DNA of 64,000 nt, from the NCBI RefSeq assembly GCF_001457475.1, contig NZ_LN831029.1, forward strand, positions 4,402,001 through 4,466,000, written 5' to 3'. Below are positions 1 through 10,887 of the stretch, one piece after another. How positions within the stretch are numbered: position 1 is the stretch's first letter; every line of letters starts with the position of its first letter. The notes under the pieces were generated by a model. The model ran no database searches. It was not told the origin of the DNA and worked only from the letters and a program-made list of their open reading frames with translations. The translations under genes were made by a program, and so were the position numbers. Origin of the DNA: Achromobacter xylosoxidans. GTDB taxonomy: Bacteria > Pseudomonadota > Gammaproteobacteria > Burkholderiales > Burkholderiaceae_B.

Positions 1-604
1 AGGCGGCCGACAGCGCGCAGATGACCAGCGTGCCCGCCGGCGCTTGCAGCGCGGCGTCGAGCTCGTCCAGGTCCGGCCCGCCCTGCGCACTTTCGGCCAA
101 CACCACGATATCGGCGCCGCATTCACGCCACGGCAGGATGTTCGAGTGATGCTCGTAGGGGCCCATGACGACGCGCACCTTGCGGCCCGCCGCCAGCGCG
201 GCCGGCACGCCCAGCAGGTGCACCAGGCGGTTGATGCCCATGGTGGCGCCCGAGCCGGAGAAGATCACGGCATGCTCGTCGCCCGCGCCGCAGCAGCGGC
301 CGACCACGGCGCGCGCCTCGCGCCGCAGGCGCGTGATGAAACCGCCGCAGAACGAGGCCTCGGTGTGCGAATTGGCGTAGTACGGCAGCACGTGCTCGAG
401 CACGAAGCGCTCGACCTGCATGAGCGCGCGGCCGGAAGCCACGTAATCGGCGTAGACCAGCGGCTTGAGGCCGAACGGGCCTTCGATGACGGCGTCCTTG
501 CCGATCAGGCCGTCGGCCAGGCTGGCGATGATGTCGGGGGATTGCAGGGATTGCTGGAACTGGCGCAACGGCCCTGTGGCGGCCGGGGTCGCTTGGGTGG
601 ACAT
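1..604 (-). CDS. Class V aminotransferase-like PLP enzyme (3' part outside window)
   Basis: The first 201 codons of a PLP-fold type I enzyme of the class V aminotransferase / cysteine desulfurase-like group. ATG is at 604-602; the gene runs off the left edge, so the C-terminal half, including the PLP lysine, is not visible. The visible part has the usual N-terminal layout: a YADY segment, the YANSHTEAS motif that precedes PLP binding, FSGSGATMGINRL for cofactor phosphate contact, and GPYEHHSN with its conserved histidines. It is divergent from the Lrp-type regulator across an AT-rich spacer, so it is a likely regulatory target. Substrate cannot be told from this fragment. Confidence 0.8.
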   Translation of the reverse strand, partial: MSTQATPAATGPLRQFQQSLQSPDIIASLADGLIGKDAVIEGPFGLKPLVYADYVASGRALMQVERFVLEHVLPYYANSHTEASFCGGFITRLRREARAVVGRCCGAGDEHAVIFSGSGATMGINRLVHLLGVPAALAAGRKVRVVMGPYEHHSNILPWRECGADIVVLAESAQGGPDLDELDAALQAPAGTLVICALSAA

Positions 605-661
605 GGTGTGGATTCGATGAAACGGCTGGCAGGAAAGTTAGCGAAATATCATACGATGGAA

Positions 662-690
662 GGAAATTTGAAACCTCACCTAAATTTTCC
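662..690. promoter_or_regulatory. AT-rich imperfect inverted repeat between divergent genes (candidate Lrp-type operator)
   Basis: GGAAATTT at 662-669 faces AAATTTTCC at 682-690, an inverted repeat with one extra T and a 12-base spacer. The surrounding 640-730 stretch is strikingly AT-rich for this genome. Lrp/AsnC regulators commonly bind such sites upstream of themselves and of divergent targets; binding here is inference. Confidence 0.4.
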
Positions 691-726
691 TTAAAATCGT
701 CAAAATTCGATCGTTTGAACGAATAT

Positions 727-1215
727 ATGGAAAAAATAGACAAGTTTGATCTGAATATCATTTCCTGCCTGCAACGCGAAGGTTCGCTGTCGCAGCGCGA
801 GCTGGCCGATCGGGTGGGGTTGTCGCAGAACGCGTGCTGGCGGCGGTTGCAGCGGCTGAACGCCTGCGGCATCATCCGCGGCACCCGCGCCGAGGTGAAC
901 CTGGCGGAACTCGGGCTGGACCTGACGGTGTTCGTGATGATCCGCACCAGCCACCATGCCAAGGAATGGGCCGACGGTTTCCGCAAGCACGTGGAACGCC
1001 TGCCCGAAGTGACCGGGTTCTACCGCATCGGCGGCGACTGGGACTACCTGATCCAGGTGGTCTGCCGCGGCATCGCGGGGTACGACCGCTTCTACCAGAA
1101 GCTGATCACCGATTTCGAGCTGTCCACGGTGACGGGGTTCTTCAGCATGGAAGCCATCATCGAGAACCGGCCGCCCGACCTGGGGCTGCTGCAGGAGTCC
1201 GTGGGCAACGCGTAG
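727..1215 (+). CDS. Lrp/AsnC family transcriptional regulator
   Basis: 162 aa from the ATG at 727; a TTG four codons upstream is less likely. Residues 1-60 form the winged helix-turn-helix (LSQRELADRVGLSQNACWRRLQRL) typical of AsnC-type regulators. The remainder is a RAM/ligand-binding domain with VTGFYRIGGDWDYLIQV, the family's conserved dimer and effector region, and the length is normal. It probably senses an amino acid or related metabolite and controls the divergent aminotransferase gene; that target is inferred from orientation. Confidence 0.93.
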   Translation: MEKIDKFDLNIISCLQREGSLSQRELADRVGLSQNACWRRLQRLNACGIIRGTRAEVNLAELGLDLTVFVMIRTSHHAKEWADGFRKHVERLPEVTGFYRIGGDWDYLIQVVCRGIAGYDRFYQKLITDFELSTVTGFFSMEAIIENRPPDLGLLQESVGNA

Positions 1216-1374
1216 CGCCCACGGTTGGCCGCGGGCGGCGCGGCGGCTTGAATAACCGGCAGTCATGATGTCCCGGGGCGGCTTATATCCACGGGTTATC
1301 CCGGATGCCTCCATATCCACAAATCGTCAATAATTCGCCAACGTTTTGTCGTCGATCCGTCCCCACCGCCGCCC

Positions 1375-1887
1375 ATGTCCGTTTCCGTCCGGGACGCCAT
1401 TGTTTCCTCCTCCCATCTTGCCTCGTCCGCCCCGGAGCTGTCCGAGGTGGAGTTCGGCCTGATCATCGCCTCGCACGCCTTCAACCGCTGGATGGTCCGC
1501 TGCATGGCCTGTGCCGGGCTGCCCGAGCTGACCTCGCTGGACATCCTGGTGCTGAACCACGTGTTCCATCGCGGCCGCGGCAAGAAACTGGCGGACATCT
1601 GCTTCACGCTCAATGTCGAAGACACCCACCTGGTGAACTATTCGCTCAAGAAGCTGGAGCGGCTGGGCGTGGTGCAAAGCGCCAAGACCGGCAAGGAAGT
1701 GATCTACACCACCACCGATGCCGGCGCCACCGCGATCCAGCGCTACGCCGAAGTGCGCGAGCAATGCCTGGTGAAACCCTTCATCGACTCCCCCGCCGCG
1801 GACGATGCCAGCCACCAGCTGGCCAATACCCTGCGCGCCCTGTCGGGCCTGTACGACCAGGCCGCGCGCGCCGCCACCTCGCTGTGA
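1375..1887 (+). CDS. Winged-helix (MarR-like) DNA-binding protein
   Basis: 170 aa. A MarR-like winged helix: a hydrophobic N-terminal helix (EFGLIIASHAFNRWMVRCM), recognition region KLADICFTLNVEDTHLVNYSLKKLERLG, then wing residues VVQSAKTGKEVIYTTTDAG and an acidic C-terminal helix. It ends 9 bases before the ABC ATPase gene and points the same way, so it is probably the local regulator of the peptide-import operon. Effector unknown. Start ATG 1375; no strong ribosome site is obvious. Confidence 0.8.
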   Translation: MSVSVRDAIVSSSHLASSAPELSEVEFGLIIASHAFNRWMVRCMACAGLPELTSLDILVLNHVFHRGRGKKLADICFTLNVEDTHLVNYSLKKLERLGVVQSAKTGKEVIYTTTDAGATAIQRYAEVREQCLVKPFIDSPAADDASHQLANTLRALSGLYDQAARAATSL

Positions 1888-1896
1888 GAATCCACG

Positions 1897-3750
<1,854 letters not shown>

Positions 3751-3803
3751 ACCTTCCGTTTTCTACACGTCGGCCCGGCCGATTTCCCGTCCTGGAGTTG
3801 AAC

Positions 3804-5336
3804 ATGCTCTCCCTACGCAAAACCTTCACCGCCACCGCCCTGGCCCTGGCGCTGGGCGGCGCGCTGCCCGCGGTCCTGTCGACCGCCCAGGCCGCCGGCA
3901 CGCTCAACGTCGCCATCAACCAGGATCCGGGCAGCTGGGATCCGATCGACACCTTCGTGACGTTCTGGGGTTCGGTCGGCAGCAACCTGTACGACGGCCT
4001 GACCATGCGCGGCGCCGACCTGAAGCTGCAACCCGGCCTGGCCACCAAGTGGGAATACCTGGACGACAACAAGCGCCTGCGCTTCACGCTGCGCCAGGGC
4101 GTCAAGTTCCACAATGGCGAGCCGTTCAACGCCGAGGCCGTCAAGTTCACGTTCGAGCGCCTGCTGGGCGCGGAAGGGGCCAAAGGCCCGCAGAAGTCGA
4201 ACTACGACTCGATCGGCGAGGTCAAGGTGGTGGACGAATACACCGTCGACTTCATCCTCAAGCAACCCGATCCGGTGCTGCTGACCAAGCTGGCCGGCTA
4301 CGGCGCCATGATCGTGCCGCCCAAGTACATTCAGGAAAAGGGCGAAGAGAACTTCAACACCCACCCGGTCGGCACCGGCCCGTTCAAGTTCGAGAGCTAC
4401 CAGCCCAAGGTCAACGTGACCCTGGCGCGCAATGACGACTACTGGGGCGGCAAGCCCAAGCTGGACAAGGTGGTCTACCGCTTCATCAGCGAGCCCGGCA
4501 CCCAGGTCGCCGAACTGCAGGCCGGGCGCGTGGACATCGCCACCCTGATCCCGCTGGGCCTGATCGAGACGGTCAAGAAGTCGGGCAACGCCGACGTCAT
4601 CTCGACCGGCGGCCCGGTGGCCTTCGCGCTGCGCTACAACACCAAGAACGGCATCACCCAGAACCGCGACGTGCGCCGCGCGCTGATCATGGCGGTGGAC
4701 CGCGACACCATCGTCAAGCAACTCCTGCTGGGCCAGGCCAAGACCATCGCCAGCTTCCAGGGTCCGCAGTCGTTCGGCTACAACCCCGAGCAGAAACCCC
4801 TGCCCTTCAACCCCGCCGAAGCCAAGAAGCTGCTGGCCGGCGCCGGCATCAAGCCGGGCGCGACGGTGCAGATCGACGTGCGCGGCAGCGATTCGAACTT
4901 CCGCGAAGTGGCCCAGGCGGTGTCGGGCTATCTGCAGGCGGTGGGCGTGCGCGCCACCATCAAGCCGTACGAAACCGGCGTGCTGCTCAACGACATCATC
5001 CCCGGCGGCAAGACCGGCGAGATGTGGCAGAACCAATGGGGCGGCTGGACCTACGACTACGACAACACGGCCTACCTGATGTACCACTCGGGCCAGAAGT
5101 GGAATCCGTACGACAACGATCCCAAGCTGAACGCCATGCTGGAAGCGCAGCGCACCGTCTATGACGTGAAAAAGCGCGAAGCCATGCTGCAGGAGATCGC
5201 CGGCTACGTGGCCGACCAGGCGCTGGAACTGCCGCTGTACAGCCTGAACACCATCGTCGGCGTGAACAAGCGCGTGAAGGGCCTGGAAGTGCCGGGCGAC
5301 ATCCGCTTCCGGTTCCTGGAAACTGCGGTGGAGTAA
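3804..5336 (+). CDS. Periplasmic peptide-binding protein of the ABC importer (SBP family 5)
   Basis: 510 aa from ATG 3804, chosen because GGAG lies 6 bases upstream; a TTG two codons earlier is possible. The signal peptide is residues 1 to about 32, with cleavage near TAQA-AGTL. Family 5 features follow: the GTLNVAINQDPGSWDP start, YDGLTMRG, the LRFTLRQGVKFHNGEPFNAEAVKFT motif, and HPVGTGPFKFESY. It delivers peptide-like substrate to the two downstream permeases. A 187-base spacer with strong hairpins separates it from the permease genes. Confidence 0.94.
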   Translation: MLSLRKTFTATALALALGGALPAVLSTAQAAGTLNVAINQDPGSWDPIDTFVTFWGSVGSNLYDGLTMRGADLKLQPGLATKWEYLDDNKRLRFTLRQGVKFHNGEPFNAEAVKFTFERLLGAEGAKGPQKSNYDSIGEVKVVDEYTVDFILKQPDPVLLTKLAGYGAMIVPPKYIQEKGEENFNTHPVGTGPFKFESYQPKVNVTLARNDDYWGGKPKLDKVVYRFISEPGTQVAELQAGRVDIATLIPLGLIETVKKSGNADVISTGGPVAFALRYNTKNGITQNRDVRRALIMAVDRDTIVKQLLLGQAKTIASFQGPQSFGYNPEQKPLPFNPAEAKKLLAGAGIKPGATVQIDVRGSDSNFREVAQAVSGYLQAVGVRATIKPYETGVLLNDIIPGGKTGEMWQNQWGGWTYDYDNTAYLMYHSGQKWNPYDNDPKLNAMLEAQRTVYDVKKREAMLQEIAGYVADQALELPLYSLNTIVGVNKRVKGLEVPGDIRFRFLETAVE

Positions 5337-5341
5337 AGCCC

Positions 5342-5425
5342 ACCCCCGAAGCGCTGCGCGCTTCCCCCTCGAGGGGGCATGCCAGGGGACCGGCAAAGCC
5401 GGCTCCCCGGCATCCCGCCAGGGGG
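5342..5425. repeat. Clustered intergenic hairpins between binding protein and permease genes
   Basis: GAAGCGC-TGC-GCGCTTC (5348-5364) is followed by CCCCCT-CGA-GGGGG, then a GC-rich hairpin GGGGACCGGC/GCCGGCTCCCC with an AAA loop (about 5394-5416). The first two elements resemble the short palindromic spacer elements scattered through Burkholderiales genomes (from general knowledge, not searched here). Its placement would suit transcript attenuation or 3'-end protection, giving more binding protein than permease; that role is inferred. Confidence 0.55.
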
Positions 5426-5523
5426 CGGTGCTCGAATCGGCGCCGTGATGCTTGTGAAGCACTTGAAGTATTTGACGCATTAACCCTACTGATTCGCCGG
5501 GGCGAAAGCCCGGGCGGAGCCTC

Positions 5524-6447
5524 ATGACCGGATTTTTGATTAAACGCGTGTTGCAGGCGGTCTTCGTGATCGTGGCCGTGACGCTGCTCGTCTCCTATGC
5601 CGTGCGCCTGACCGGCGACCCCGCGCTGATGCTCAGCCAGGGCTCGGGCAGCGTCACCGAGCAGGACCTGGCCAACATCCGCCAGGCGCTGGGCCTGAAC
5701 CGGCCGTTCCACGAGCAATACCTGAGCTACATGCAAGGCCTGCTGCACGGCGACTTCGGCCGCAGCTTCATGGGCGGCACCTCGGTCGCCAAGCTGATCG
5801 GCGACGCGTTGCCGGCCACGCTGATGCTGGCGTTCACCTCGCTGATCGCGTCGATCCTGATTTCGCTGCCGCTGGGCATCCAGGCCGCCATCAAGCGCGG
5901 CAAGCCCACCGACCAGGCGATCCGCATCCTGTCGCTGGTGGGGCTGTCGTTCCCCAACTTCTGGCTGGCGCTGATGCTGGTGCTGCTGCTGTCGATCACC
6001 TTCCCGCTGCTGCCGCCGTCGGGCTGGAGCGGTCCGGCCAGCCTGGTGCTGCCGTCGCTGACCATGGCCATCATCCTGTCGGCCACCAACATCCGCCTGG
6101 TGCGCACCACCATGCTGGAGACGCTGTCGGCCCAGTACATCATGGTGGCGCGCAGCAAGGGCCTGAAGGAACGCATCGTGCTGTACAAGCACGCGCTGCG
6201 CAACTGCGCCATTCCGCTCATCACCTACCTGGGCCTGCAATTCGGCGGCCTGATCGGCGGCATCGTCGTCATCGAGATGGTGTTCAACTGGCCCGGCCTG
6301 GGCACGCTGGCGTTCGACGCCATCTCCGGCCGCGACTACCCGGTGCTGCAAGGCACGGTCACCGTGCTGGCCGCCGTCATCGTCCTGGTCAACCTGATCG
6401 TCGACATCGCCTACGGCATCGTCGATCCCCGTATCCGCACGCGGTGA
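5524..6447 (+). CDS. ABC transporter permease, DppB/GsiC type
   Basis: 307 aa, the usual DppB/GsiC length. N-terminal TM helix MTGFLIKRVLQAVFVIVAVTL, then a periplasmic loop with the QDLANIRQALGLNRP motif, five further TM segments, and the EAA loop for ATPase contact (YIMVARSKGLKERIVLYKHALRN). Ends in IAYGIVDPRIRTR as in the family. The stop overlaps the start region of the next permease. Inner-membrane half of the peptide channel. Confidence 0.94.
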   Translation: MTGFLIKRVLQAVFVIVAVTLLVSYAVRLTGDPALMLSQGSGSVTEQDLANIRQALGLNRPFHEQYLSYMQGLLHGDFGRSFMGGTSVAKLIGDALPATLMLAFTSLIASILISLPLGIQAAIKRGKPTDQAIRILSLVGLSFPNFWLALMLVLLLSITFPLLPPSGWSGPASLVLPSLTMAIILSATNIRLVRTTMLETLSAQYIMVARSKGLKERIVLYKHALRNCAIPLITYLGLQFGGLIGGIVVIEMVFNWPGLGTLAFDAISGRDYPVLQGTVTVLAAVIVLVNLIVDIAYGIVDPRIRTR

Positions 6448-6452
6448 GCCCC

Positions 6453-7319
6453 ATGCAGACGACTACTTCCCCCGCCGCCCCCAAGGCAATCAAGCCGCGC
6501 AGCCGCTACCGCTCGCTGGAGTTCGTGCTGGGCGCCATGCTGACCGGCATCATGATCGTCCTGGTGCTGGCCTCGGGCTGGCTGTTCCCCGATGGCGGCG
6601 AGTCCATGGACCTGACCGCCCGCCTGATGGCGCCCTTCACCAGCGCCGCCCACCTGTTCGGCACCGACCCGCTGGGCCGCGACGTGCTGGCGCGCGTCAT
6701 CGTCGGCGGCAAGATCTCGCTGCTGGTGGGCTTCGCGTCGGTGCTGGGCGGCGCCCTGCTCGGCATCATCATGGGCCTGATCGCCGGCTACTACCGCGGC
6801 TTCTGGGACATGATCGTGATGCGCTTTGCCGACGTGCAACTGGCGCTGCCGTTCATCCTGGTGGCCATCACCTTCATCGCCATCCTGGGCGGCGGCCTGT
6901 TCAACGTGATCTTCTTCATGATCATCTCGCAGTGGGTGCAATACGCGCGCGTGGTGCGGGCCCAGGTGCTGGCGCTGCGCGAACGCGAATTCGTGCTGGC
7001 GGCGCGCGCCTTCGGCGTGCGCGACCTGGCCATGATCCGCCACCACATCGTGCCCAACCTGCTGGGCCCGCTGGTGATCCTGATGACGCTGAACGTCGCC
7101 AACAACATCCTGCTGGAAAGCAGCCTGACCTTCCTGGGCCTGGGCGTGGATCCCATGATCCCGAGCTGGGGCGGTATGCTGGCCGATGGCCGCACCTACA
7201 TGCAGACGGCGTGGTGGGTGAGCGTATTCCCCGGCCTGGCGATCATGCTGACCGTGCTGGGGCTGAACCTGCTGGGCGACTGGCTGCGCGACCGCCTGGA
7301 CCCCACCGGCAAGGTGTAA
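6453..7319 (+). CDS. ABC transporter permease, DppC/GsiD type
   Basis: 288 aa from ATG 6453; a GTG at 6444 overlaps the previous stop and would add three residues. DppC-type layout: cytoplasmic N-terminus, one TM helix, the LFGTDPLGRDVLARVIVGG motif, then four TM helices and the EAA loop (EFVLAARAFGVRDLAMIRHHIVPN). Ends GDWLRDRLDPTGKV, typical for DppC/GsiD. Partner of the preceding permease in the same operon. Confidence 0.93.
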   Translation: MQTTTSPAAPKAIKPRSRYRSLEFVLGAMLTGIMIVLVLASGWLFPDGGESMDLTARLMAPFTSAAHLFGTDPLGRDVLARVIVGGKISLLVGFASVLGGALLGIIMGLIAGYYRGFWDMIVMRFADVQLALPFILVAITFIAILGGGLFNVIFFMIISQWVQYARVVRAQVLALREREFVLAARAFGVRDLAMIRHHIVPNLLGPLVILMTLNVANNILLESSLTFLGLGVDPMIPSWGGMLADGRTYMQTAWWVSVFPGLAIMLTVLGLNLLGDWLRDRLDPTGKV

Positions 7320-7376
7320 ATGTATGCCCCCGCCTTGGGGCGGCCTGCTGCGGCAGGCACTTGAGGACTACTGACG

Positions 7377-9116
7377 ATGGCATTGCTGGAAAAGACATTC
7401 GACCGCACGCTGGACGCCTGGATCCATGCCTACAAGGCCCCGGCCTGGCGCGGCGCGGCCGTCGAAGGCTGGCTGTTCGAGGGCGTCGATGCGCGCCGCG
7501 AAGCCGAGGCGCGGCTGGCGCAGGCCGGCGTGACGGCGCGCTTTCGCAGCGCCTACAAGCCGCTGCTGCACTACTTCCTGGAAGAGGTCGAGCGCGACGG
7601 CCTGGTGGCGGTCGAGCTGCGCTACCCGCTGCACGAGCACGCCCAGGCCAAGCGCTTCACCCTCGAAGCCTACCCGCTGGTGGCGCTGCTGCAAGGCGTG
7701 CGCGTGACGATGAAGCCGGGCGCGTCCGACCTGCACTACGACGTCACGCTCGTCTACGCCGACGGCCGACGCCGTGAAGATCGCGTGTTCGCGCCCAACC
7801 AGCTTGGCCAGGCGCAGGACGGCAAGCCCGAACTGTCGCCCACCGGGTGGCTGCGCGTGCGCGACGCCGACGGCGCCATCCAGACCGACGCGGCCCAGGC
7901 CACCGAATACCAGCAGGCCTTCCGCAGCATCGTCGACACGGTGCGCAACCATCCCTGGGGCGCGCACGAGCCGTATTTCGACCGGCTGGAGATCCGCGTC
8001 GACCTGCCCGGCATGGACTTCGCGCTGCCGGTCGACGAGGAAATCGTCAGCACCTTCGAGGCGCTGCACGAAGACCTGTACTTCACGCTGCTCGAACACT
8101 TCCAGCACCATTCCGGCCGCCCCTCCGGCGACCGCGGCCTGCAACCCGGCCAGATCATTCCCGACATCCGCCGCCACGACGGCGCGGCGCGCGTGCAGGT
8201 GACGCTGGAACCCTTCGCGCCGCCGGCGCCGGTGGCGCCCGTGGCGCTGGACGCGCCGCTGGCCGAACTGCGCCAGCCGCTGGCCGCCGCGCAGATCGCC
8301 GGCTGCATGGCCGCGCTGGGCGGCGACGCCTTCCAGGCCGTTTCGCGCCAGGGACGCCCGGTGCTGGGCACCTACCTGCGCGGGCCCGGCCCGGCGGTCT
8401 TCATCTCGGGCGCGCAGCACGCCAACGAGACCTCCGGCGTGGTCGGCGCGCTGCGCGCGGCGCAAGCGCTGAAGGCGCGCGGCGACGCCCATTTCGCGCT
8501 GATCGCGGCCGAGAATCCGGACGGCTACGCGCTCTTTAACCGCCTGCGCGAACAGCATCCGCGCCACATGCTGCACGCCTCGCGCTACAGCGCGCTGGGC
8601 GACGACATCGCCTACCGCGAGCACGCGCCATTCTTCGAACGCGAAGGCCGCCACCAGGCCCACGCCATCAGCGGCGCGCAGTTGCACATCAACCTGCACG
8701 GCTACCCGGCCCACGAGTGGACCCGCCCCCTGTCGGGCTACCTGCCGCGCAATTTCGAGCTGTGGACCATCCCCAAGGGCTTCTTCCTGGTGCTGCGCCA
8801 CCACCCGGGCTGGAGCGAGCGCGCCCGCCGCCTGATCGAGGGAGTGACGGCGCGGCTGGCCCGCAACGTGCCCGGCCTGGTCGAATTCAATGCGCGCCAG
8901 CTTGAACTATTCCACGCGCACGCGCTCGAAACCGGATTCGATGTGCTGAACGGCATTCCCGTGCAGGTCACGGAGACCGACCGGGAAGAGCTGCCGATGG
9001 CGCTGATCTCCGAGTTTCCGGATGAAACCGTGTACGGAGACCGCTTCGTTTTCGCGCATACTGTGCAAATGGAAACCGTCCTGGCGGCGACCGATATCCA
9101 CCGCTCCGGACATTAG
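7377..9116 (+). CDS. M14-family zinc carboxypeptidase-like protein
   Basis: 579 aa, no signal peptide, so probably cytoplasmic. The catalytic half shows the M14 zinc site: HANE (His347, Glu350) in ISGAQHANETSGVVG, and the third histidine in LHINLHGYPAHEW (about His437/His441). The N-terminal 330 residues are not recognisable as a standard domain and may gate substrate. It starts 57 bases after the last permease gene, with a small GCCTGC/GCAGGC hairpin between, so it probably hydrolyses the imported peptide or modified amino acid. Specificity unknown. Confidence 0.85.
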   Translation: MALLEKTFDRTLDAWIHAYKAPAWRGAAVEGWLFEGVDARREAEARLAQAGVTARFRSAYKPLLHYFLEEVERDGLVAVELRYPLHEHAQAKRFTLEAYPLVALLQGVRVTMKPGASDLHYDVTLVYADGRRREDRVFAPNQLGQAQDGKPELSPTGWLRVRDADGAIQTDAAQATEYQQAFRSIVDTVRNHPWGAHEPYFDRLEIRVDLPGMDFALPVDEEIVSTFEALHEDLYFTLLEHFQHHSGRPSGDRGLQPGQIIPDIRRHDGAARVQVTLEPFAPPAPVAPVALDAPLAELRQPLAAAQIAGCMAALGGDAFQAVSRQGRPVLGTYLRGPGPAVFISGAQHANETSGVVGALRAAQALKARGDAHFALIAAENPDGYALFNRLREQHPRHMLHASRYSALGDDIAYREHAPFFEREGRHQAHAISGAQLHINLHGYPAHEWTRPLSGYLPRNFELWTIPKGFFLVLRHHPGWSERARRLIEGVTARLARNVPGLVEFNARQLELFHAHALETGFDVLNGIPVQVTETDREELPMALISEFPDETVYGDRFVFAHTVQMETVLAATDIHRSGH

Positions 9117-9128
9117 CAAGCGCCCGAC

Positions 9129-9566
9129 ATGAACATCCGAGAACGCAACCACGGCGACGATCTCGCCCTGGTGGACATCTGGCTCCGTTCGGTACGGGCC
9201 ACCCATACGTTCCTGTCCGAAAAGGAAATCCAGGCCATGTACCCGCAGGTGCTCAACACCTACCTGCCGTCGGTCCGCGTCTGGGTCTGTGAGGACGATG
9301 CCGGCGAAGTCGCCGGCTTCATGGGCCTGAACGGCAACAAGGTCGAGATGCTGTTCGTCGACGCCAACAAACGCGGCAAGGGCGCCGGGCGGCGCCTGCT
9401 GAATTTCGCGCTGTCGCTGCACGGCAGCCTGCGGGTCGACGTCAACGAGCAGAACCCGCAGGCGCATGGTTTCTACAAGCACTATGGCTTTGAAGACGTG
9501 GGCCGCTCGGAAACCGACGACGCGGGGCGGCCGCGGCCGATCATTCATATGAAGCTGGCGGGCTGA
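9129..9566 (+). CDS. GNAT N-acetyltransferase, YjaB-like
   Basis: 145 aa, 12 bases after the carboxypeptidase. GNAT core with the acetyl-CoA loop RGKGAGRRLLNFA and the C-terminal NEQNPQAHGFYKHYGFEDVGRSETDD block. That block closely matches E. coli YjaB (NVNEQNEQAVGFYKKVGF), as does the RSVRATHTFLS start. Substrate not known. Co-transcription with the peptide-import operon is likely. Confidence 0.88.
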   Translation: MNIRERNHGDDLALVDIWLRSVRATHTFLSEKEIQAMYPQVLNTYLPSVRVWVCEDDAGEVAGFMGLNGNKVEMLFVDANKRGKGAGRRLLNFALSLHGSLRVDVNEQNPQAHGFYKHYGFEDVGRSETDDAGRPRPIIHMKLAG

Positions 9567-9571
9567 GGCCG

Positions 9572-9850
9572 TCAGCGGTTCTCCCGGGTGTGCCACAGTC
9601 GCAATACGTAGATGATCGAATCCCGGATCTCGTAACGTATTTCGTACTCCCCGACCAATATCCTGCGTACCTCGCGCGGTTCGAACTGAAATAGCTGCTC
9701 GCCAATGCGGGAGTTGGTCGGCAAAACACTTGAAGCCTTGACCAGCGCTTGCACAGCCCGTACGGCCGCGGGCCTATTCACCGCCGCCAGGAATTCATGC
9801 AAGCGCGCCAGATCGGAAAGCGCCTTGCTGGTCCACTTCATTTCCATCAT
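9572..9850 (-). CDS. RelE/ParE-superfamily toxin
   Basis: 92 aa. It has the ParE/RelE fold pattern: WTSKALSDLARLHEFLAAVN at the N-terminus, a central FEPREVRRILVGEYEIRYEI strand pair, and a C-terminal IIYVLRLWHTREN strand. The start ATG overlaps the antitoxin stop (ATGA), so translation is coupled. Convergent with the acetyltransferase gene, with only 5 bases between stops. The target (gyrase for ParE, ribosome for RelE) cannot be decided by eye, though RLWHTREN resembles ParE-like toxins. Confidence 0.88.
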   Translation of the reverse strand: MMEMKWTSKALSDLARLHEFLAAVNRPAAVRAVQALVKASSVLPTNSRIGEQLFQFEPREVRRILVGEYEIRYEIRDSIIYVLRLWHTRENR

Positions 9851-10113
9851 CGCGGCAGCGGCAATGGCTGGTCAGAGCCCAGGCTCTCCGCCCAGGCTTG
9901 CACGGCTTGGTCATCCACAATCCGACCAGCATCCACGTCAGCAAGCGCTTGCTCGGTGAGCTTGTCACGTTCCTCCTCTTGGGCAATCCAAGCGGACAGT
10001 GCCTGCTTCACGATCCAGCCGCGAGATCGGTCCAGGCGCACAGCCATCTGATCGACCTTCTCGGCCAACGGAAGCGGCACATGTGCGGTCAGCACCTTGG
10101 TTGCGGGACTCAT
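9847..10113 (-). CDS. Ribbon-helix-helix antitoxin
   Basis: 88 aa from the ATG at 10113, preceded by GGAG at 7 bases; an upstream in-frame start at 10143 lacks such a site. N-terminal ribbon-helix-helix DNA-binding domain (VLTAHVPLPLAEKVDQMAVRLDRSRGWIVKQALSAWI), then an acidic tail that would wrap the toxin. Forms a two-gene toxin-antitoxin operon with the ParE/RelE protein and should autoregulate it. Confidence 0.88.
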   Translation of the reverse strand: MSPATKVLTAHVPLPLAEKVDQMAVRLDRSRGWIVKQALSAWIAQEEERDKLTEQALADVDAGRIVDDQAVQAWAESLGSDQPLPLPR

Positions 10114-10286
10114 CTTGTATCTCCAGAGGGGTACTGTCAGCATGGGCAGCCTATTTTAATCGAAGTGATTAATTCTTAATCAAAAAAGATCATCAGATGC
10201 GGTTTGGCAGGGCAGAAGCCAGGCGTCCCCGCACAAGACAAGACGGTTTCAGACAATCGCCCGGTTCGGACGCTTGATAGCCATAC

Positions 10287-10305
10287 GATAATAAAAATCA
10301 TTCCC
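10287..10305 (+). promoter_or_regulatory. Fur box upstream of the ECF sigma factor gene
   Basis: GATAATAAAAATCATTCCC matches the classic 19-base Fur consensus GATAATGATAATCATTATC at 15 of 19 positions, counted by eye. It sits 55 bases before the sigma factor ATG, where Fur-Fe(II) would block transcription when iron is plentiful. Confidence 0.8.
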
Positions 10306-10359
10306 CGTCAATAGACAAACCATGATCCTTCGGTCACCCCGTGGCATGGTGACTTGTGC

Positions 10360-10887
10360 ATGAGCGCCCCCGCCTATCCCTCGCCTCCCTCGCTGGAAAC
10401 CCTCTACCACGATCATCACGGCTGGTTGCGGAGCTGGTTGCAACGCCGCCTGGGCAACGATTCCGATGCCGCGGATCTGGCGCACGACGCCTTCCTGCGC
10501 TTATTGGCCAAACCGGTGGGCCGCGAGTTCCACGGCTTTCTCCAGGCTCGCGCCTGGCTGCGCACCGCCGCCAGCGGCCTGTGCGTGGACCTGTGGCGTC
10601 GCCGCGAAATCGAACGCGTCTGGCTGCAAACCCTGGCCGCCCAGCCCGAGCCGCTGGCGCCGTCGCCCGAGGATCGGGCGCTTGTCGTCGAGGCCCTGCT
10701 GCAAATCGGCGCGATGCTCGGCCGCCTGTCGCAAAAGGCGGCGAGCGCCTTCATCATGGCTCAGGTGGACGGGATGCCCTATCGCGCCATCGCGGCGCAG
10801 TTGTCCGTCTCCGAACGCATGGTCAAGAAGTACATCGCCCAGGCCATGCTGCAATGCGCCTTGATCGAGGCCGGCCGGGGTGACTGA
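10360..10887 (+). CDS. ECF RNA polymerase sigma factor, FecI-like
   Basis: 175 aa from ATG 10360. Region 2 (SLETLYHDHHGWLRSWLQRRLGNDSDAADLAHDAFLRLL) and region 4 helix-turn-helix (GMPYRAIAAQLSVSERMVKKYIAQAM) are both clear, with the short spacing of iron-starvation ECF sigma factors. The stop overlaps the FecR-type start by 8 bases, the usual FecI-FecR arrangement. A Fur box lies upstream. It should drive the downstream receptor gene when the receptor reports bound siderophore. Confidence 0.93.
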   Translation: MSAPAYPSPPSLETLYHDHHGWLRSWLQRRLGNDSDAADLAHDAFLRLLAKPVGREFHGFLQARAWLRTAASGLCVDLWRRREIERVWLQTLAAQPEPLAPSPEDRALVVEALLQIGAMLGRLSQKAASAFIMAQVDGMPYRAIAAQLSVSERMVKKYIAQAMLQCALIEAGRGD

